This document shows positions 14,801-29,800 of a stretch of DNA of 64,000 nucleotides, one piece after another; within the stretch, counting starts at the first letter, position 1, and each line of letters starts with the position of its first letter. The stretch is from Margaritifera margaritifera (lineage: Eukaryota; Mollusca; Bivalvia; Unionida; Margaritiferidae). A program made the position numbers and the translations under genes. The stretch lies in NCBI GenBank assembly GCA_029931535.1, contig JAQPZY010001688.1:1590501-1654500 (forward strand), in the 5' to 3' direction. Under the pieces are notes generated by a model. The model was given only the letters and a program-made list of their open reading frames with translations. It ran no database searches and was not told the DNA's origin.

Positions 14801-17800
14801 GAGTTTTCATTCCACATATTTTGATAAGAATGATGAAAATGCTGATTTTATACAATATGTTAAGTCAGTATATGGAATCTTCCATTTGGAAATGGGTGAC
14901 TGCAGAGCAGCTTTGGCTGCTTTATCTGCTCTTTCATTACAGTGGTCCCCCTCTTATAAGGCCACCCCTTCTGCAGCAAGAAAGTGGCCTTATAAGACGG
15001 GTGGCCTTTCTAGAGGGGGATCACACAGTTGTGAGAAATAACTACATATAAAGTATAAAAGATGTAACTAATTTTTATATATTTTATATTTTCATTTAAA
15101 AATCACAGGAATATTATCTGGTTAAGGACTCAATATGATAAAGCTAATATCAATGAAATTTTTAAAAAATATGAATAATCATGAATCGTGGTGCAAAACT
15201 ACATTGTCGGTAAATTCTGGGCACAAACATTTGGTTGTAACTATCCCTGTACGTCCGTCGATTCCGTCTTCCCACTCAATGCAGTTGAATTGACGATGTT
15301 TATTTGAATCTTTCTGACATAAAATTTCTCCGTAGTTATCAAAAGACTCTCCCTCTTTTCGTTTAATTTAATTGCTTTCACTTTTTGTTCTAAACTGAGA
15401 ATGTCGGACGATATTTTGCGACAACTTAATCCTTCGCGGGCATTCACGCGTGAGGCACAGTGTTTACAACGGAAGTGAGTCTGTCACATGATCGACTTTT
15501 TTTTCTTCTACCCCAGTCTGGTACGTGGTTATATACATTTCATAATCTATTAGAGAGAAGCCATATAGGCTAACATACCATTTTACTATCTGGCGACCGG
15601 ATGTCACGCTGACTTGAGCTGAACAATGCTGTGCTTCTCAGCGGTTAGCTTTTGTCCTCTTGATAATTATCGGTGGTATTAATAGCCAGTAATTATCAAA
15701 GTGACAAAAGCTAACATCTAAGGAACACATGGCAGTAATTGGATTACTTAACTCTTTGTAAGGATTTAAGTTACTTTATTGGCATGTTGGAACAAAATGT
15801 CAATGTGTTGAATTGAGAAATTAAAAAATATTATCGAGATTTTACTCTGTAAACAACCATTATGTGGCCGCTCGCGGGGGTAAATTTGACCGTTTTTGCA
15901 CTAAAATGCTGGCCGCTGGTCGCGTTAGAGGGGTGGCCGTCCTTGAGGGGTACTTTTGAACACAAACTCGTCGGTGCCAAGGGATTGTGGCCGTATAAAG
16001 CAGGTGGCCGCTGATCAGGGGGGCCGTTCAAGAGGGGGACCACTGTACCCTTTATGCCAATTTGACTAGGCAGCCAACAGTACAGAATATGTTTCCCAGA
16101 CTATACAAAAGCATCATGTTTCCATAATGGAAACATGAAATAGTAAATTGGGAAGTGCATACACTTGTCACTGCATATGCCTCCACTCTACTCCCTTGAA
16201 TGCAATAATGTGATGTGATGGATGGACACAAGTAGCACTATATGCCCTCCTCCATTGATATGGCCAGGGAATAAAATTATCTTAAAAACAAGAGAGAACA
16301 AATCCAGAACTTTCGATAACAGTTTCTTGCAGTACAGTCCTACCTACTGATATCGACATCACTTATGTTGACTAACTGCCTAATTCGACAAAAAAGCAAA
16401 GTCCTGGTGCTCTGGACTATTATTACTACCAAATTTGTCATGCTTATGTCGACATCAAGGTAAAAAATAAATGTATGTCAACAGAAGCCATAGGTCCCAG
16501 CTTGAACAAATCCATTGTTTTCTAATCAATTATGTCGAAAAGCTGCCAGTTCTGACCCATACTTTGTTCTACAATTATTTGATGTTGCTGCCAGGCTTTA
16601 ATGTTGCTGATTAACAGGCATTTCTTTGATCTTCCAAAGTTAGTCTTTCGTGGTGAATTCAATAAATAAACGCATGCACCCTTCATCAAAGCAAACCAGC
16701 TACAATCTTCAATAAAAAAATGCACCCTTCATCAAAGAAAGTCATGATCAAACTTGAATAAAAATAATGGAATCTGATCGATAGTTGCATTTTCAAAATT
16801 GATCGCCGATTGAAACACGTTAATTGTGCCGTGAGTTTCCTTTTCTGCAGGAAGAAAAGTAACTTTATTATTGCTTATGATGGCTACCAATGGCAGTGTA
16901 AAGTGCAAATTCTACTTGTGCTTAATTAAGACTTTGTTAAAACAAAGTCATTGAATGTTTTGTGATCAGAGAGAATTCATAACTTGTTGACAGGTTTTCA
17001 TTTCCCTATGAATAGCCTCATCCCCTTTGAAGCCTCAGTAAGATGATTACATTTGTTGTCTTAGGCAGACCGAAATCTAGGTCAATTTAAGTACATGTAG
17101 CATGTAAATAGCAACTATACAGCCACATGCTACTGGGAACAATGAATATCATAGTGAATTGTTTTGTCACACATGTTGGTTGACAATGGATATAGATCAA
17201 ACAAGGACTACCATTTTTTAATACGTGCGTTTTCTAACTACCATTTTTTAATATGTGTGTTTTCTAACAGGATGTGACCAGTATGTGAATTTTCTAACAT
17301 GTCACCTATACTTGAATTCATGGATTTTTCACATACATGTACTTAATGCATTTATGGATTTTATTACACAACGGTAACAAAAATGTAAGTTGTCAATATA
17401 CAAGTGTATTTCACACTGGTTTTGTCTTTATTTACTCAAAATTTCCATTGTTTATTTTCTCAAAGTGAAAATCCTACTCACTGATGACAGGTCACTCCTT
17501 ACTGACGAATTTCACTTGTATGCTGGTCAAAGAGAAATGTGTTTTTTTCAGACCCCCCCCCCCCCACACACACACACTTATCTCGACATCCGCTTATGTT
17601 GACAATATTGCCTCTGGGCCGAGGGTGTCAACATAAACGGGTAGGACTTTATATATGATGATACTTACTGAGGTGTAAAAGTGAAGCTGTTTCTTCACTA
17701 GTTTGTAGTACTTGCAGTAGTTATCATGATCTTTCTTCATATTCGTTAGATTTGTCCTCGACTCTTTGTCTGGGGGTGGAGGTAGAGGATGCTCCCATTC

Positions 17801-20800
17801 GTAGTTTTGTGAGTGAGACTGAGTTGTCTGCCCATGACCCATTAAATGAGGCAAGAAGGAACTCATATCCTCCATTGACGGTCGAAATCTTAAAAAAAAA
17901 AAGACTGATGAGATTTATTTTTAAAAATATATTTTAGTTCATATTTAATCTGTGTAACAGCCGTGAAATATGCAATGCCAAACTGAAGCCTGAAATCAAG
18001 TACTTGATGATGTCATTATGTTCAACACAACATCCATTTTGCAACCAAATTTAAGTTAATGATGTAATGGAATACAGATAAACAGTATTCCTACCCCGTC
18101 CATTTCTGGATGAAAAAGGTAATTAATATATGATCAATGTATAGTCTGACACAATTCCAGCAGAAGACAAATAATGGACCATGCACACTCGCTTATTAGT
18201 CAAGTCCATCTGCAAAATGCACAGACCCAGATCTGCCATCGCATAATGTGCTTCCAGATCTGGGTCTATGCAGTTTGCTAGGAGTAATCAGTGGAACAAA
18301 CAAAAAATACCCTGATCTGCTGGTACATATTGCAACAGCAAATCAGGGTCTATGTTGTTTGCAGTTGGACTCGACTTATAAGCAAGTACATGTGGTAACT
18401 CTTGACATAGATTTCCTTGTCTTAGTGCTAACCGTAACAAAGATTTGATTGTTTTCATTTTTTGCCTTACTATTCTTAGGCAAGGCTAAAAAAACATTGA
18501 TTTCTGATGAACAATTCTTCAAGCAGACTACAAACCTGAGGAAACTCTCTTTTGTAGCAGAGAGCTGGTGCTGGCTGTACCGATGTGAGTACCGATGTGA
18601 GTTTCGAGGGACAACTGGAGGAGATGGAGGAATAAGGACAGGTGGCTGGAAGTTAGGAACACCAGTTGTCCACTGCATCTGTATTATTCCAAAATTGCTC
18701 AGACCAGCATCCCTGGAAAAATAAAATGAAAAATTAACAAATTAAAAAAAATTCAATGAAGTGGAGGAGTAAAGTGAATTAAAAAAATGTGCTCAGTTAA
18801 CATAGGCCTGATATATTTATTTCATTATTCATGTTTAGTTAAAATTTTTGTAAAAATTAGTAAAAATCATACCAATAATTTCCAGTTATAAATCTGTTCC
18901 AGAGTAAGTTTTAAATGCAGAGCAAGCAAGAGTTGTATACGTTTCAGGGCTATTTGATTTATGTTTTATATAGTGCAAAAAATACCCCAGAGTGATATAT
19001 TTTTAGTGATTTTGTCCTGGGGGTGGGGGGTCAGTGTGGTGGTAACATTTTTACTAGTTACATTTGTTTCAGTGAGAACTGGAAGTACTTTCTAGAAAAG
19101 AAACCCAGGGCCAATGTCAGTTGCATGCATAAATTTGTCACAGTATGCATGATAAGTATATATGTGGTCATTCAGTGAAATCTCAATAATTTCCAAGTTA
19201 TGACCCATGGGATAAGTCTCTGGGGGTGGGATATACCCTGGGTTCAATGTCAGTTGAATCACTGAATGTGTCTTTTCAGGCCAAGAAATATACATGTTTT
19301 TAGATAGGGGATTTCAATAGTTTCTAGGTTATGACTCAGGAGATCATTTTTTTTTTTTGGGGGGGGGGAGGGGCAATGGTGGTGGTGGGGGTAGAACAAT
19401 CAATGACCCAAGTTTCATGTGCTTAGCTTTAACAATGTAAGAGGAATTCAAAAATATTTTTCAACACATGTATGTACACCCAACCAAATGTACACAAATA
19501 CATACTGTAGTATCATTTATTTTTGCGGGTTACAATTTTCATGGTTTTTGAAGAAAAAAAAAAGACATTTTCGAGGGTACTTAAATTCGTGGTTTTGCCT
19601 GTCAAACTTTGCATATTTGTAGGTATTTAATTTCATGGATTAACCTCTACAAATACCCCAAATAAAGAATACAAAAGAACAAAAGTATGACGACAACAAA
19701 TGATGGCCGCTTCAATGGTTAAAACAGTGCTACCACCTGTGAGCACAAATCAAACACGATAAATCAAGATAAATCACTTACATTCAACATCAAAGGGAGT
19801 TGATGCAGCCAACAACACTAAGCTACTAATCAGTTATTAAAGTACTTGTGTATGATCTCTTCCTTAAAACACTGTACCATCAATTAGTTTCTCATGACCA
19901 TGGCTTATGAGTGGTAAAAATTAACTTATATCTCTGTCAGTTTGAATACTGTCATCATTCCACATGTGAACCAAACACGTGACCACCTGCTCCTTGCTCA
20001 ATCCAATTAGCAAGCAGTGTCAACATTTTGATGTGTCCAGAGCCGATAAAAGTGCGAAGATGCTAACTAAATTGAAAAACAATGGAATCACTACTTTGTT
20101 TGAGCCTGCCTCATGTACGAACCAACTTCAACTTCAACTTCAACCACTAGACTTTAACCTCGTCAATGAAGCTCATTCATGCTGAATGGATCATTGTGAC
20201 TCACATGAAAATGTGTGAATGATCTGACCTTGTTATTGGTGGATTTATGAATGCTGGACTTGTTTAATTCAACAATTTTTCAAGATTATTTACCCAACAA
20301 ACATTGGTGTGTATCAGCCGACATGATGGACACGATGTCGAGTCAGTGGTTTTGTTCGAAAATCAGTGAAGTTTGAGCTTCAATACTCTGCAGTAATTAG
20401 TGTATTTACACAGTGTTTCATTAGTAATTGTGCTTCAAGTAATAGTTTTAGTATTTTACAGTCATGTTGTTCATTTGGATTAAGCATGCATGGATAAATT
20501 AAGACATGCTTTCATAAGGATTTAATTTTTTTAACAACAGTTTCACTTACAAGAATCAATTTGAATAAGTATTAAATCTAATTTTCATTTGTAGTATTAT
20601 TTCTTATTCTTCCTTTCATTTTCAGTAATAATAGTGTTTGAATACCTTATGCTTTTTCTCATTTCTCTCTATTCTTACTTAATCTCACAACATATCGATT
20701 TAAGGCAATGAGTGGAAATTACCGCTACCTGATACAGTGAAACCCCGCTATAACGCGATATTTGGGGTCCATAAAATTTGATTGCGGAAAAAGCGGGGTC

Positions 20801-23800
20801 ATGTTATTGCGGGGTTTTACTATACTTTACTTTTTTCAGAGAACAACGTATACACGTCTAATGTATAGCATAAATAGGGTATCAACACCGTTTACTATCT
20901 GATATCGATCCGTCTTTGTTTTCCCACATGACAACCCTTTGATTGAGCCACGAGTTTGATACAGCTGTACTTGTTCAGTGCTAAGTAACAGAGAGTGGTT
21001 ATTTGAACTCCCTGTGATCTTGCCGCCCAAGCTCAGTCTCTACATAAGCACCCACATATTACAATCTTTGATCTTGCCGCCCAAGCTCAGTCTCTACATA
21101 AGCACCCACATATGACAATCTTTGATCAACCACCGCATTGTCTGGTGCTTGGTTGTGTATGCAGTTAAAGAAGAAACATAAGTCGGCTATTGTTTGCGCA
21201 ATGATTGTATACAGGATGAATTGAAGTCCAGCGCACATGTTGGCGGCTTACGTTTTTTGATGTTTATTAAATCGTGAGAATCTTTTAACAACCACCACAT
21301 TGTCTGATGCTCGGTTGTGTATGCAGTTAAAGAAGAAAAACATGTCGGCTATTGTTTGAGCAATGATTGTATACATAATGAATTGAAGACAAACACAGAG
21401 AAGACTTACTGGCTTTACTCATGGATCAGTAATAAGTAACATTTCCGAAAATGTTTATTTTGGCATAACACTTCAAGAAATTGGTGAAATTGTTAAATTT
21501 CAGAAGCCACACCACGATCTAATTCATACGTGATCTCTTCCCCAAAATGATAATAAACTTTTTATACACTATTTCTCGTACTTAAAAAAAAATTTTTTTT
21601 TTCCGTGTACGAGAAAAATACATGTACATGTATATAAAATTTCAGGAACCATGCCACAAACGTATTATACTCGAATTCATATGCTATCTCTTCCCCAAAA
21701 TGATACTGTAATATACACATTTTATACACTATTTCTCGTACTTTGCACACAAAAAAAAATTTCATGTGCGAATGAATATATGAAATTTTGGGAGCCACGC
21801 CACGATTGCATTATATCCGAATTCGCGTTATAGTGGGGTGCGTTATAGCGGGGTTTCACTGTACCATATAGATACGTGTGCATTGAAACAATATAAAATG
21901 CTTTATAATTCTTGTTTCTTAAAGGGATAAAATAAAACAAAAATGTGTAAAAGCTAATATTTTTAACCGGAATACAGAAATGATGTTGATTTATCAAATA
22001 GCTTTGTTGATCTCTAGGAATGAAGCACAGTAAAAAAAATGGGGGGGGGGGGGGCTACTTTATCATATGTGGCTAAGTTTTCATTGTGTCTTTAAATTCA
22101 TGGTTCAGGGCAACAACAAAATCCATGAAAATTGGTACCCCACAAAAATTAGTGATACAACAGTACTGTATGTCAGTATCCACATTCAAATAAATATCCC
22201 AACACAGTGACCTAGTTTGGTGCATGACACTGATGCACCCACAGTGCAAGTCTGATATCAGTCGGTGAAGTTGTAATGTATTTATGGCTTGGACAAGGAG
22301 TATGGACATATGGATGGATGGATGGACAAAATGAATCCTTTATACCCCCAACATCTCAAAGGAGACAGTACAAGTATGCAAGAATAAGTCGAGAAAATCT
22401 GATATCTAATTTGGGTCAGAGAACCAATTGGAGATGGTCTAATAACTACGCCTAACTGAAAACTTGAGCTCAGTACCTTTCAATGTCAAGCCAATACTCA
22501 TGTCAGTACCAATAATACCAACAGAGTGTCTATATGTGTAATAGCTAGTACAATATGAATTGATACTAGCTAATAAAGGGAATGAAAGTATAAGCTATAC
22601 AATGCTGAAATCTAATTGAGCTAAACTTACTTCTATGAGCTGTGTTAAACATGAGCTGGGACAAAAGGTCAAAATGTTGAAGTATAACTCTATAATTACT
22701 CAGTTTGAATGTAACTTATCTCATATGAGTTTACAGTTTACACCAAACTGAACAAAACTTTATGTCAAACAAAGGGAGATAACTCACTCATTCTGGGTGT
22801 GGACTGCAAGTTTTCCAGGCAGTGGCTCCACCCTGTACCTATGATCTCCATCAAACGGCACCTATACGTGTTGGAAAATAAACATACATGACTGGTAATT
22901 TTAATAAGGAAGTTAATACAATTTTACTGGAAAGTTTAATAAAGAAGTTAAAACAATTTTACTGGTAATTTCAATAAGGAAGTTGATACAATTTTACTGG
23001 TAATTGTAAAAAAGAGGTTTACACAAAATCAGTCCCTTATGTTGCATTTCATACTTTTCTGTGCCAGCAAGAGTCAATATCAACAACAAACACTTGCCCT
23101 ACTTTACACCTGTATCATCTGATAACAAGACAAGGGGAGATAATTTTCAGCGCTGAATATTGTAGCTGCAAAAGGGCTTATTCTGATAAGCTAGAAAGTT
23201 AACATTTATTTATTTTAGCCGGACTGTACAACAAGTTCCTACAACCTATATTAAGTACAGTCTGATGGTCCACGTGGTCATAGTGTGAGTACATCTGACA
23301 ATCCAATAGTCAAGCCAACTATAGTGGTTAACTTTATAGCAGACACCTGTATATACAAGGACAGGTACAATAGGTCCCATTTTCTGAACTTGTGTACTTA
23401 TTTCTCCTATTTTTAGCTTTGAATCTCTCTTTGAAGGTTTATGCAACATTATTTCACTTGGAAATGATTATTTCATAGTGAAAGGGCTGAGAGAAAGGCT
23501 GGCATAGCATCCTTGGTAACAATGTCATGTATTCATCAATCATGAATGACATCATGTGACCTCTACTGTCTTTGATGACATCATGATCTCCACCCACCCA
23601 CCCCAGCATATACCTTATGCACATGGCATGTCCCTCATGGGACCTACACTAAAAACCTTAAGTTTAAAGAAAGCAGAACATTATGTTAAGCAAAGATTTT
23701 AGACTTAATTCTCCATATTAGTAGAAAATGTAGCAATTATGACCAAATTTGTGAATTACTTGTAATTTGTGGACAATGATTAATGGCATGTGTTTTTCTG

Positions 23801-26800
23801 AAAATTATGGAAATAACATGAACTAAATCTAATCATTATCTTGGTGGCCACTAGTTTATACCATTGTTATAATAGTACATAAAAAGTTTATACCATTGTT
23901 ATAATAGTACATAAAAAGTAAGTCAAAATCAGGCATAAAATCTGTTGTTGTTTCATCAGTAAACATTTTTTTCACTGTTTATCCAAAGTCAACAATAATC
24001 TATCTTTACATTAGGCAAGTCTTTTTCTGTTGAACTCTCTGACCCTAATTTCTTTGCTATAGCGTACTTCTATAAAAAGATAAATGATGTAAATTCCATT
24101 TTATCATCCTTATTGAAACTTTCTTTGGACATGTGTTATTATAAATGCTGGTAATATAATTCAAAGTCATTCTTTGATTTTGTTTTACGATCTGAGAGGG
24201 AAAATAGTAGTCATCACATTAGGCCTTCCATTCTTGGTCCATTTTTACAACTTCTCAGACAGAATACCTTAGACACAACTTGTGGGCAGAACTCTGATTA
24301 TATTCAATATTCTTCCAATTTCTGCTCTAAAAATTCCAGCCTTTAGCATTAAAATAGTGGAAGATTATTCTTCAGGTGTGGGACTTTAAATCTTGCTTCC
24401 CCACGATGAAAAATGACCTCCACCATCCAATGTAAAGGAAGCAGATGACAACACTTACCATTTCCTGCCTAACAACACAGTTATGGAATTCCAGGGTCCA
24501 TTCCGTCTCAAAGCATTTATTAACAAATAAGAACAGGAAAAAATTAATACACAGTGTGTGTGAGGGGGTGGGGGAGGGTGATAAATAATTTTATGTCACT
24601 GAATCAGAAATCGGACAAACTTACGGCACAGAGGTGTTCTATACAAGGCACAAAGGTGTCTATACACGGCACAGATAAAGGCAAATAATGTACAGATCAT
24701 ATATGGTTTGGAATGTAAAAATGTTTGCAGATACACACATAAATAATAATAATAATAATAATAAACACTTTATTTTATGTAGTGTTTAAACATAACAGTA
24801 GCCATCAATTTCATGAATAAGAAAGTTGTTTTCATTAAAGTAAAAGTTAATTACTGTGAATTCATTCATTTTCATGGGAAGCTATGTTTGTGGTTATACA
24901 AAAAATTATATTTTTGTTGACACTTAAATTTATGGATTGGAGAAAGATTCTATTGTTTCCACAGAAGGACCATTGTTCATCGAGTCCTTAAGTTTATGGG
25001 TTGGAGAAAGGTACTATTGTTTCCATGGAAGGACCATTGTTCATTGGGTCCTTAAATTCATGGTTTGGAGAAAGGTCCTATTGTTTCCACAGAAGAACCA
25101 TTGTTCATTGGGTCCTTAAATGCATGGGTTGGAGAAAGGTTCTATTGTTTCCACAGAAGGACCATTGTCCATTGGGTCCTTAAATTCATAGATTGGAAAA
25201 AGGTCCTATTGTTTCCACAGAAGGACCATTGTTCATTGGGTCCTTAAATTCATGGGTTGGAGAAACTTATTTTTGTTTACACAGAAGGACCATTGTCCAT
25301 TGGGTCCTTAAATTCATAGCTTGAGGCAACCAAGAAATACATGAAAACTGATACCCTGCCAAAAAATGTGCATTCAATGTGATTTCATAGGTTAGTTGAG
25401 AAAAACCTCTATTTCCTCACCTTTTCTCCAATCCTGACAGTCTGAAGAAGTCTCATGCCTGCTTCCCCAGGGAGCATGGGAAGGTTCTCAGTGAAGTATG
25501 AAATTGGAGGTAGATGTGTTTGCCGTAATTTTCCTGCAGCTTTCTCTTTCTTCACCTGGTTCATTCGCCTCCTCTCCATGGCAGTGGGAAGCTGGAAGAA
25601 CTGTCGCCAATCCCCTGAGAGAATACAGCATTAATCCATTTTTTAAGATAAAAAAATCAAATATTATTTTTAATTCATTTTTTAATCCCCTGACTTTTCA
25701 AACTATGGCATCTCATAAAATCGACAGAAGGAAAAAGTTTCACATGACGGAAAATTTCCAACAAACTACTGCTCAATTGTAACAATCATACACTTTATAC
25801 AAAAACATGATTTAATAATTTGTTTTATTTTACATCTCTAATTTCAGCTATTAAACACACTGATATTGATTCATTGTATGTATTATTTTAGAAGTTGATC
25901 AATGATGTGCATAACTGTTAAATCTATTAACCTTTAATCCTACAATTAATCAATTCATTTCCAATCCATATCCTTCATTCCTTTCTTCTCCTAAGAATTG
26001 TAGATGTCATTTTTAAAAAAAACTTTCTTACTTTTTAATATAGTATGCATTACAGGAGATAATAAGTTGGGTACATGTACCTTGTAACACTTGCATTTAT
26101 GATCCCAATATAATAGGTCAGGAGCGCAACAATTTATACAATTAAAAAGATGCACAATCACTGTGATTTTCATTACCTTCTTTCTTCCTCTGAGCTTCGA
26201 TCTCCTCACTGGTGGAACTTTGTGCTGAGTCCTCAGTGGGGGAACATTGTGGCAAGGAAGTCTCCAGACCTGTGACAGAATTGACAGGGGACAGTCTAGA
26301 GGGTCTGTGACTTGGCATAGCTATCACTGTTTGAGAGGAAAAAAAATATATGCATTGTTTAAACAAGATGTCTGCAAAACACTATGTTTCACTTGCTTCA
26401 TCACTACATAATCCCTAAGGAACCACAATCATTCAGTGATTTGCATGCCGGACTAACGAAAATAGGTTACTATCAAACAGGGTGGTTGGTATTGAGGTAC
26501 AAATTCTCTATTACTACTTTTACATGGTGAAATATTACGTAAACTTGTTTATCTTTACTAGAAATCAGACTTTAAATCTCCGGAGAAATGAGCAGAACGA
26601 TAAATCAGTTATCATGATAGTCAGTTGGAAAGATGGATCTGCAGGACTGATTCTTAAGTCTACAAACCAATTATCGGAAGTAACACTCATTTTCGCTGCT
26701 CTGCCAAGCCCCCCCCCCCTCCTCCTAATTGTAAATATTTGTCTAAAAGAATCAAAACGAAGACTTGTATTTTATTAAAGCTTTTTTTGTGCCATAAAAT

Positions 26801-29800
26801 GATATTTTTCACCCTTAATAATTATGACTAATCCAACAGACAGCTGTTAATTTAGTTAACCCTTTGTCCTTCAAACTTGAAACACCTCATGTGGCATGTT
26901 GGTCAGTTAGTATAACGTACAAAAGCACAAATGCAAATCCGGAGTTCAGATAAATGTGGAAAATTCTCATAACTATTTGAAATAAATAAAATCCCAAGGT
27001 ATGTACAATCTACATTAAACTTGTTTTGCATGTAATATCTGTACGTGGTGGAACCAATTTCAGCAGTAGTAATTTTGCTTTAACACCACAACAAGTGATG
27101 CAACTTCCTCTGTCAAGGCTGGCTTGGCACTATTGGCTGTTGTTTCCAAAACATTAATGAGTAACATTTTTTTTTTAAAGATGCCAGTTTAAAATGAATG
27201 AATTCAGGGCACATATACTTTATTATTATGCAATTCCATCACAGTTAGATCTGTAACTAATGAAACAAAAGGCCAAATATTACCATTTATGGTACTGGGA
27301 GTGGTGGGAGAGTAATGATCGAAGATAATTAAATTATACCGTAGAGATAAATGATCATCACTGGATATTATTGATTGTAAACTTCCAATAATCGATTCCT
27401 AGACTTCCAAGTTCCACTCACATCCCTACAATAGAGTATAAATTTGCTCTTAATTAGGCTAAAAATGCATGGAACTTCACTCGTTTCTTTAAGCTTTATG
27501 TATGAATTTTATATTGGAATCCAGTAAATTGAAACATTGTAGCGGACATAAATAATCATTATATTGGCACAAAAGTTGACCAAAAGCATGAAAATACTAT
27601 ATTGAACTGTTTTACATTGCTCTTTGAACAGAAAAAAGACACAAAAGTTGATATTGTACTCACAATATTAAAACATTCAATAAAAACATCCAATGACTTA
27701 AACCTAATTTGACCTTGGATCTTGAGCCAGAATATTACTTGCTATCTTCCAAATCCTTGTCAAGCTCATGCCCCAATAATACAAACTGGAAACATTCATT
27801 TAGCAAATGTATTAATTTTTATTTGGGGGTTGGTTAGCACTGTGTTAACACACTTGCACAGGACCCCTGTGGTCCTGGGTTCAATTCTGGAAACACTTGT
27901 TTGGCAAATTTTTAAATGTTTATTTGAAGGTTGGATAGTATTGTGTTAACACACTTGCTTGGGACCTCTGTGGTCCTGGGTTCAATACAAAAACCAGCAA
28001 GATCATGTTTTTGTTGCCAGCCATTTAAGGTCAGTGGTTTTCTCCAAGTTCTCCAGTTTTTTTGTTTGAAGGTCTGCAGCATGACCGTCATTGGAACTAC
28101 TAATCATCTGAGTACTTTAAAAAAGACTTTCAATGCAAGTTAGTTCCTTGATCTTAGATAGAAGCTAATAATCAAATAATATAATCTTCATGCTATCATG
28201 TTATATTCTTTGTATTATACAAGCCATGAGAAATAATTGTATGCATTTAAATTTCTCTGTACATATAATGGTTGTGTGCTATGTGTACATGTTGGGCAGA
28301 TAAACAGAATGTATAGAACTATGGTAAGAAATATAAACAAGTTTCATGAAACCTGGTGTCCCATATGTGTCTATGTGTTGATGTATTCCCCCTTATCTGA
28401 CTTTTACAAATTTAAACACAAAATTTTAACACTGGTAATGCCACTACTGGTGAAAAGTGATACCTATATCTCATAATGCTTGTGTATGTGAGACAATAAA
28501 TCACAGGTACATCAGGAATGAATTGTCAAAACATGCTCTGTTTTTATGTCATAAATTTTACAATCAGCAAAGATGAAAAACCCTGGTCATGTTAGAAGTA
28601 GTTCTTAATAGAATGTGAGTAGATGCAATAATTACTGCATGTCTTTGATTGATAATTCACTAGAAAACTATTGTCTGTATTACAGCAAGTGATTCATTCA
28701 AATATTGGAGGAATTTCCAGAAAGACTGGCTTTATATATACAGGTCTTCCTCGTTATAATGCGATTCTGGATATAATGCAGTACCACCATAGACACCATG
28801 ACCAACATTAAACCAATGTTTTTTTAATTTATCTCTCAAATGTATAAAAATATGGGTTGAAAAAAAAACAACAACATGAATCTTAGTATTATATCTTTAT
28901 TTCCTTTTTAAAACATGCTTTTTTTGACAAATTTCGATTATTCCTGCTACTCTGTGATTTATTACAGATGTGGTTCTTGCTATATTGCAGTTTGGTACAT
29001 AAGGCTGTTTTTGCTATATTGCAGTTTGGTACATAAGGCTGTTCTTGCTATACTGCAGTTTGGTACATAAGGCTGTTCTTGCTTTACTGCAGGTTAATAT
29101 ATAAGGCTGTTCTTGCTATACTGCAGTTTGGTACATAAGGCTGTTCTTGCTATATTGCAGTTTGGTACATAAGGCTGTTCTTGCTATACTGCAGTTTGGT
29201 ACATAAGGCTGTTCTTGCTATATTGGAGTTTGGTACATAAGGCTGTTCTTGCTATACTGCAGGTTGATACATAAGGCTGTTCTTGCTATACTGCAGGTTG
29301 ATACATAAGGCTGTTCTTGCTATATTGGAGTTTGGTACATAAGGCTGTTCTTGCTATATTGCAGTTTGGTACATAAGGCTGTTCTTGCTATACTGCAGTT
29401 TGGTACATAAGGCTGTTCTTGCTATACTGCAGTTTGGTACATAAGGCTGTTCTTGCTATACTGCAGTTTGGTACATAAGGCTGTTCTTGCTATACTGCAG
29501 TTTGGTACATAAGGCTGTTCTTGCTATATTGGAGTTTTTTGGTACATAAGGCTGTTCTTGCTATACTGCAGTTTGGTACATAAGGCTGTTCTTGCTATAT
29601 TGCAGGTTGATACATAAGGCTGTTCTTGCTATATTGGAGTTTGGTACATAAGGCTGTTCTTGCTATACTGCAGTTTGGTACATAAGGCTGTTCTTGCTAT
29701 ACTGCAGTTTGGTACATAAGGCTGTTCTTGCTATATTGGAGTTTGGTACATAAGGCTGTTCTTGCTATACTGCAGTTTGGTACATAAGGCTGTTCTTGCT

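Noticed and set aside
24937..25247. Three 60-codon frames with similar products
   Set aside because: They are offset by exactly 64 bp and come from a 64-bp minisatellite; no splice or start context.
27824..27890. Possible tRNA gene
   Set aside because: Boxes A and B are present but the stems do not pair as a cloverleaf and the unit is tandemly duplicated with flanking repeat; better read as SINE-like.
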